DNA of 46,279 nt, taken from positions 1-46,279 of the forward strand of contig PBAY01000006.1 in assembly GCA_002717655.1 (NCBI GenBank), in the 5' to 3' direction. Below are positions 42,803-46,279 of this stretch, in pieces. The DNA comes from Phycisphaerae bacterium (GTDB taxonomy: Bacteria; Planctomycetota; Phycisphaerae; Phycisphaerales; SM1A02). The translations under genes and the position numbers were made by a program. Every line of letters begins with the position of its first letter. The stretch's first letter is position 1. The notes under the pieces were generated by a model that had not been told where the DNA came from, ran no database searches, and saw only the letters and a program-made list of their open reading frames with translations.

Positions 42803-43282
42803 TCAAGGTACTGGATCATCATGTTCGTAGAACCGGATTCCAGCCTTTTCTTCACCTGCCCAGCGCCCGATTCTCCCGACTGTTCTGCCTTGCGAGTCAG
42901 ACAATCGAAGCTGACCATCACCCGTACCGCTTGTCGACAGCACCGCAACCTGCTGACCTTTGTCATTCAGAATACTGATGGAACCACCGGAACTCAGCGC
43001 TGCAAGTGATACCGCCGGGCGGCCCGTTTCATCTCGAATGAAGATGCTGCTGCCGATCTCCTCATCGACGCCGAGCCCGATCCGAGGCCGGTTCGACTCA
43101 TCCACGATCACCAGAGAACGAGTCACCAGACGTTCGCTCACGGCGGAATCCCCGGAAGGAATCAGACCCGTCCCCGCCAATGCCATGAGCAGCGGCAAAC
43201 CGGAAAGTATGGCGAGGATGAGCAGCCAGTTTCTTGATCGCGAGCGTTCCAGACGTTGTATTCGTGCTTCCAGATGATGCAT
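42803..43282 (-). CDS. Coiled-coil / single TM / beta-repeat protein (type 2)
   Basis: 159 residues from ATG 43282 (GGAG 7 bases before); ATG 43315 is possible. Layout as in the protein at 4827-5294: an N-terminal charged helix (HHLEARIQRLERSRSRN), a membrane span (WLLILAILSGLPLLMALAG), then repeated beta hairpins of the form V-D-E-S-N-R-P-R-I-G-L, I-R-D-E-T-G-R-P-A-V-S-L, L-N-D-K-G-Q-Q-V-A-V-L and L-S-D-S-Q-G-R-T-V-G-R-I. About four repeats of 20-25 residues suggest a small solenoid or sheet outside the membrane. Function unknown. Divergent from the metallophosphoesterase gene. Confidence 0.7.
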   Translation of the reverse strand: MHHLEARIQRLERSRSRNWLLILAILSGLPLLMALAGTGLIPSGDSAVSERLVTRSLVIVDESNRPRIGLGVDEEIGSSIFIRDETGRPAVSLAALSSGGSISILNDKGQQVAVLSTSGTGDGQLRLSDSQGRTVGRIGRWAGEEKAGIRFYEHDDPVP

Positions 43283-43362
43283 GACTGAGCTCCAGAGTTG
43301 TATGACCCACTTCATCCTAGACAATCGTCGCGGGATTGCCTCTGGCAGGCTACTCTCCAACC

Positions 43363-44970
43363 ATGATGCTCAATCCATTTACCGGTCGAATCAACTTTCT
43401 CTCGCTCATGAGTCTGGGAGCCATCTGCATCGGCTCAGCGTGCAGCCGAACCGAGGCCATGCCGGACACCCGCTCGGATGAATCAATCCGACTCTCAGGA
43501 CTGGTCTTTGAAGACGAGAACAACAATGGCATTCGAGATGAGCGAGAGAAGGGGCTGGCCAGAGTCCGGGTCTCCAACGGCAGAGAAGTCGTCATGACAG
43601 ACGTTCGTGGCCGCTGGTTTCTGGATGCGTATCCTGATGACACGATCTTCGTGATCAAACCACCGGATTGGATGCCGCGAATCGACCAGGATGGCCTGCC
43701 ACGCTTCTATCGCGTACATAATCCTGCAGGCTCACCCGAGACCCTCCGATTTGAAGGCATGGCTGCGACTCCTGAAGACCCCGGATCAATCGACTTTCCG
43801 ATGTACCGACATCCTGAAGACGGAGGCTTTGACATCCTGCTTCTGGGCGATCCTCAGTCACGCAATCTGACCGAAGTCGACTATCTCGCACGCGACATCG
43901 TGGAGCCACTGGTAGGAACTGATGCAGCATTCGGGGTATGCCTCGGTGACATCGCCTTCGATGATCTTTCAGTCCTTGATGAACACAACACCGTGATGGG
44001 CCGAGTCGGGATCCCCTGGTTCAATGTGCATGGCAATCATGACATGAACTTCGATGTCAAGCATGACAGCCTTGCTGATGAAACCTGGCAACGAATCTAT
44101 GGCCCAACCACGTATTCCTTCGATTGGGGAACCGCCCATTTCATCGTGATCGACAACGTCATCTATGACGGCGACAAGAAGTATCACGGAGGATTCACAG
44201 ATGATGTGCTGAGCTTCATCGAAGCAGATCTCAAGCACATCGGGAAGCAGACGCTGGTCGTACTGATGATGCATGTCCCACTTACGGGAACAGAGAATGC
44301 CGATGATCTGCTTCGACTGATCGCAGATCGACCCAATACTCTGTCAGTCTCAGCACACTATCACCAGCAGGCTCATCGATTCATGGCGTTCCCGGATGAT
44401 GTGCCGACCCGCGAGCCACACCATCATCTGATCAACGCCACCGCCTGTGGAAGCTGGTGGCAGGGAGAGCCTGATGAGTATGGAATTCCACATGCCATGA
44501 TGAGATGCGGTGCCCCGAATGGCCACACGGTTCTTTCCATCAAGGATTTCGATTACACACTCAGATTCATACCCGCTGGAAGAGACGAATCACAGCAGAT
44601 GCACCTCTTTCTCCCGGGAACGATCGACGTGTCGAATCTTGCCTCCAATGAAGTCGTCGCCAATGTCTGGGCCGGATCCCCCAAGTCCAGCGTGCGCATG
44701 AGAATCGATGGTGGCAAGTGGATCACGATGAAACGCGACCTGCGCCCTGACCCCTTTCTTGAAATGGAATATGTCGCGGAAGCGCTCAATCGAACACCCC
44801 GCGGGAGAAGGCTCCCTAAACCCGTTCAATCCTCGCATATCTGGGTAGCCAATCTGCCGGAATCCCTCAGTCCAGGTGGACATGTCGTCGAGGTCGAATC
44901 CACCGATCAATTCGGACAGGTCGACAAACGACATCGGATCTTCCGTGTAGTGGGCAAGCCTTCCTCGTGA
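43363..44970 (+). CDS. Exported calcineurin-like phosphoesterase with N-terminal Ig-like domain
   Basis: 535 residues from ATG 43363. Hydrophobic start (INFLSLMSLGAICIGSACS), likely exported. Residues 48-110 form a metallophosphoesterase N-terminal beta domain with a SdrD/EF-type loop (FEDENNNGIRDEREKGL). Residues about 140-390 are the phosphoesterase: LLLGDPQ (GDPQ in place of GDxH), CLGDIAFDD, VHGNHD, MMHVP and SAHYH (in place of GHTH). This branch (with a further C-terminal domain) is common in Bacteroidetes and planctomycetes; substrates unknown. Its stop overlaps the start of the next gene by 4 bases. Confidence 0.88.
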   Translation: MMLNPFTGRINFLSLMSLGAICIGSACSRTEAMPDTRSDESIRLSGLVFEDENNNGIRDEREKGLARVRVSNGREVVMTDVRGRWFLDAYPDDTIFVIKPPDWMPRIDQDGLPRFYRVHNPAGSPETLRFEGMAATPEDPGSIDFPMYRHPEDGGFDILLLGDPQSRNLTEVDYLARDIVEPLVGTDAAFGVCLGDIAFDDLSVLDEHNTVMGRVGIPWFNVHGNHDMNFDVKHDSLADETWQRIYGPTTYSFDWGTAHFIVIDNVIYDGDKKYHGGFTDDVLSFIEADLKHIGKQTLVVLMMHVPLTGTENADDLLRLIADRPNTLSVSAHYHQQAHRFMAFPDDVPTREPHHHLINATACGSWWQGEPDEYGIPHAMMRCGAPNGHTVLSIKDFDYTLRFIPAGRDESQQMHLFLPGTIDVSNLASNEVVANVWAGSPKSSVRMRIDGGKWITMKRDLRPDPFLEMEYVAEALNRTPRGRRLPKPVQSSHIWVANLPESLSPGGHVVEVESTDQFGQVDKRHRIFRVVGKPSS

Positions 44971-46279
44971 AACTCAACATCATCAGCAAATTCGTGATTG
45001 CCGTTGGCGTGCCGATGCTCGCCATCTATGGCCTCATCAGCTATGCCCAGTTCCAGGGCATGACTGACATGGCCAACAAGGATGGTTCGCTTCGTTCACG
45101 ACTAGCTGTGGAGATGGCCGCAGATCAACTTGATGGCAGGCTGACCACCATCGGCAGCGTTGCACGAACGCTGGCGATCTATGCCGGATTCGATGAGCCT
45201 GCCGCCAAAACCAATCAAGCGAACATGCTCCGCTACCTGCTGGATACCGATCGGATGGTCCACGCTGCGAGTATCCAGTGGGGCAATCCAAACAGCAACG
45301 CTGCAGCTGGTAGTGGCTGGCGCGTCAACTATGAACAAGGCAAGATCGTCTCCAAGCCGCTTGATCAGGAAGAACGTGAACGGATCCAGGCGATCTATCG
45401 CAAAGCTGATGGACGATTTCTGGGATGGACCGAGCCATGGCGCACCCCCATCGATTCGATACCGCTTTCAGCCTACTTTCATCCAATCATCAAGGATCGG
45501 GAGACCGTAGGTTTCGTAGCGATCGCGGTGAAGCTTGATGATCTGCAGCGGGAAGCGGCACAATCAAGACTGGATGCGGAACATCTGGCAATCGTGAACA
45601 ATGACTGGACACTCATTTCCACAAGTGAAACCCAGGACATTGGAAAACCACTCTCTGAAATAGTTGATTCGGACAATCTCATCAATCTTGCTCAGCTCAA
45701 ATCAGCAATCACATCTGAACTTGAGGAAGGCAGGGCTGCGGATTCATCAAGAGTCCAGAACTACTACCGGGGAGAGAACTACTGGATCTCATGGGCGGTC
45801 CTCAAGGAAACCCAATGGATTCTTCTTGAGTCGGTCTCGGAAGCCAGCATCATTGAACCGGTCTACACACTGCTTCAACAGAACATCTTCATCGCAGTCA
45901 CCGGGTTGATCATTACGATGATCACAATCGTGTTGATGGGCCACCTCCTGACTCGTCGCATACGCCGTCTGGATGTGGCCGTCGGACAGGTGGGATCTGG
46001 AGACTATTCGGTCCGCGTCGATGTTGGCGGAGGTGCCAGTGAACTCACTCGCCTGGCCAGTGGATTCAATGAGATGGTCGCAGCCTTTGCCGAGAATCTG
46101 GATCAACTGGCCAGCGCAGAAGCTGATCGGATTGCCATTGATCGAGAACTTGAAATCGCAAGACAGATCCAGCAATCACTTCAACCCCATCAAAAACTTC
46201 GGTTTGAAGAAGAAACAGATGTGGAGATCGCAGCAGCCAATCTTCCGGCCAGGCATGTAGCCGGTGACTTCTACGACTA
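44967..46279 (+). CDS. RsbU-type PP2C phosphatase with extracellular sensor and HAMP, 3' end cut by window
   Basis: Starts at GTG 44967 inside the stop of the previous gene (GTGA, 4-base overlap), so translation is coupled. 437 codons are visible. Residues 5-28 are a first helix; about 30-295 are an extracytoplasmic sensor with PAS/Cache-like strands (AYFHPIIKDRETVGFVAIAV, LAIVNNDWTLIS); residues about 307-330 are the second helix; 331-380 are a HAMP domain. Then ELEIARQIQQSLQP and ARHVAGDFYD, the start of a SpoIIE/RsbU phosphatase. It should dephosphorylate a STAS antagonist in response to an external signal; the protein at 38899-39279 is a candidate partner. Confidence 0.9.
   Translation, partial: MKLNIISKFVIAVGVPMLAIYGLISYAQFQGMTDMANKDGSLRSRLAVEMAADQLDGRLTTIGSVARTLAIYAGFDEPAAKTNQANMLRYLLDTDRMVHAASIQWGNPNSNAAAGSGWRVNYEQGKIVSKPLDQEERERIQAIYRKADGRFLGWTEPWRTPIDSIPLSAYFHPIIKDRETVGFVAIAVKLDDLQREAAQSRLDAEHLAIVNNDWTLISTSETQDIGKPLSEIVDSDNLINLAQLKSAITSELEEGRAADSSRVQNYYRGENYWISWAVLKETQWILLESVSEASIIEPVYTLLQQNIFIAVTGLIITMITIVLMGHLLTRRIRRLDVAVGQVGSGDYSVRVDVGGGASELTRLASGFNEMVAAFAENLDQLASAEADRIAIDRELEIARQIQQSLQPHQKLRFEEETDVEIAAANLPARHVAGDFYD

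Noticed and set aside
1..46279. CRISPR array, tRNA/rRNA genes, insertion sequences, att sites or a replication origin
   Set aside because: Looked for regular direct repeats, transposase or integrase motifs, tRNA-like cloverleafs and DnaA-box clusters by eye; none seen.

Overview
The window looks like a piece of chromosome from a marine-type planctomycete of the Phycisphaerae (Phycisphaerales). The pointers are indirect but consistent: a secreted protein ending in a PEP-CTERM-like signal with the VPAPG core; a secreted metalloprotease with Cys-rich GACC repeats, an Asn/Asp calcium-loop block of the N-x-V-P-D-N-C-D type and a C-terminal dockerin-like pair; a CxxCGY...GL...CPECG zinc ribbon of a type common in this lineage; many small secreted, lipoprotein or membrane proteins of unknown function; and short, mostly single-gene transcription units that switch strand often. 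No rRNA, tRNA, CRISPR array, insertion sequence, integrase or phage block is visible. It reads as ordinary chromosome with lineage-specific genes rather than a mobile island.

Layout. 1-5.3 kb: end of a membrane protein (possible GYF_2 type), two acidic unknown proteins, a protein built from two copies of a PD-(D/E)XK nuclease-like domain, a 29-residue membrane peptide, and secreted or membrane proteins of unknown function. 5.5-12.3 kb: fatty-acid desaturase, FAS1-CIA30 fusion, small membrane protein, serine hydrolase of the beta-lactamase fold with a DUF2237 gene, BNR_4-type lipoprotein, and a VOC plus NTF2-like protein. 12.4-14.8 kb: secreted reprolysin-like metalloprotease with its own terminator. 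15-26.4 kb: CDF cation transporter, then a minus-strand run (GT4, flippase, ArnT-like GT39, YchF, small acidic protein) that looks like a surface-glycan unit, faced by a divergent asparagine synthetase; then SMUG1-like uracil-DNA glycosylase with a PqiA-like membrane protein. 26.5-34 kb: S9 peptidase, MHS-type MFS transporter, unknown conserved protein, GT4 overlapping an AmpG-like transporter that carries a zinc ribbon, and a DUF669-like protein with an SSB-like acidic tail. 34-36 kb: PEP-CTERM protein, 47-residue membrane protein, and a nearly gene-free 0.8 kb stretch ending in a strong hairpin. 36-46 kb: OlsF-like double acyltransferase, BamE-like lipoprotein, STAS protein, FolE2, secreted coiled-coil protein with DUF4286 gene, class I aminotransferase, coiled-coil/TM/beta-repeat protein, metallophosphoesterase, and the start of an RsbU-type phosphatase that runs off the end.

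How genes may work together. The GT4/flippase/GT39/AsnB set fits extracellular or lipid-linked glycan assembly. The STAS protein and the HAMP-SpoIIE phosphatase fit a partner-switching pathway, although no anti-sigma kinase is present. Desaturase and OlsF-like acyltransferase both act on membrane lipids. PqiA-like with UDG, serine hydrolase with DUF2237, and metallophosphoesterase with phosphatase are tight same-strand pairs. The most unusual items are the duplicated PD-(D/E)XK protein, the DUF669/SSB-tail protein outside any phage context, the transporter with an inserted zinc ribbon, the microproteins, and the unexplained 35.3-36.0 kb stretch.
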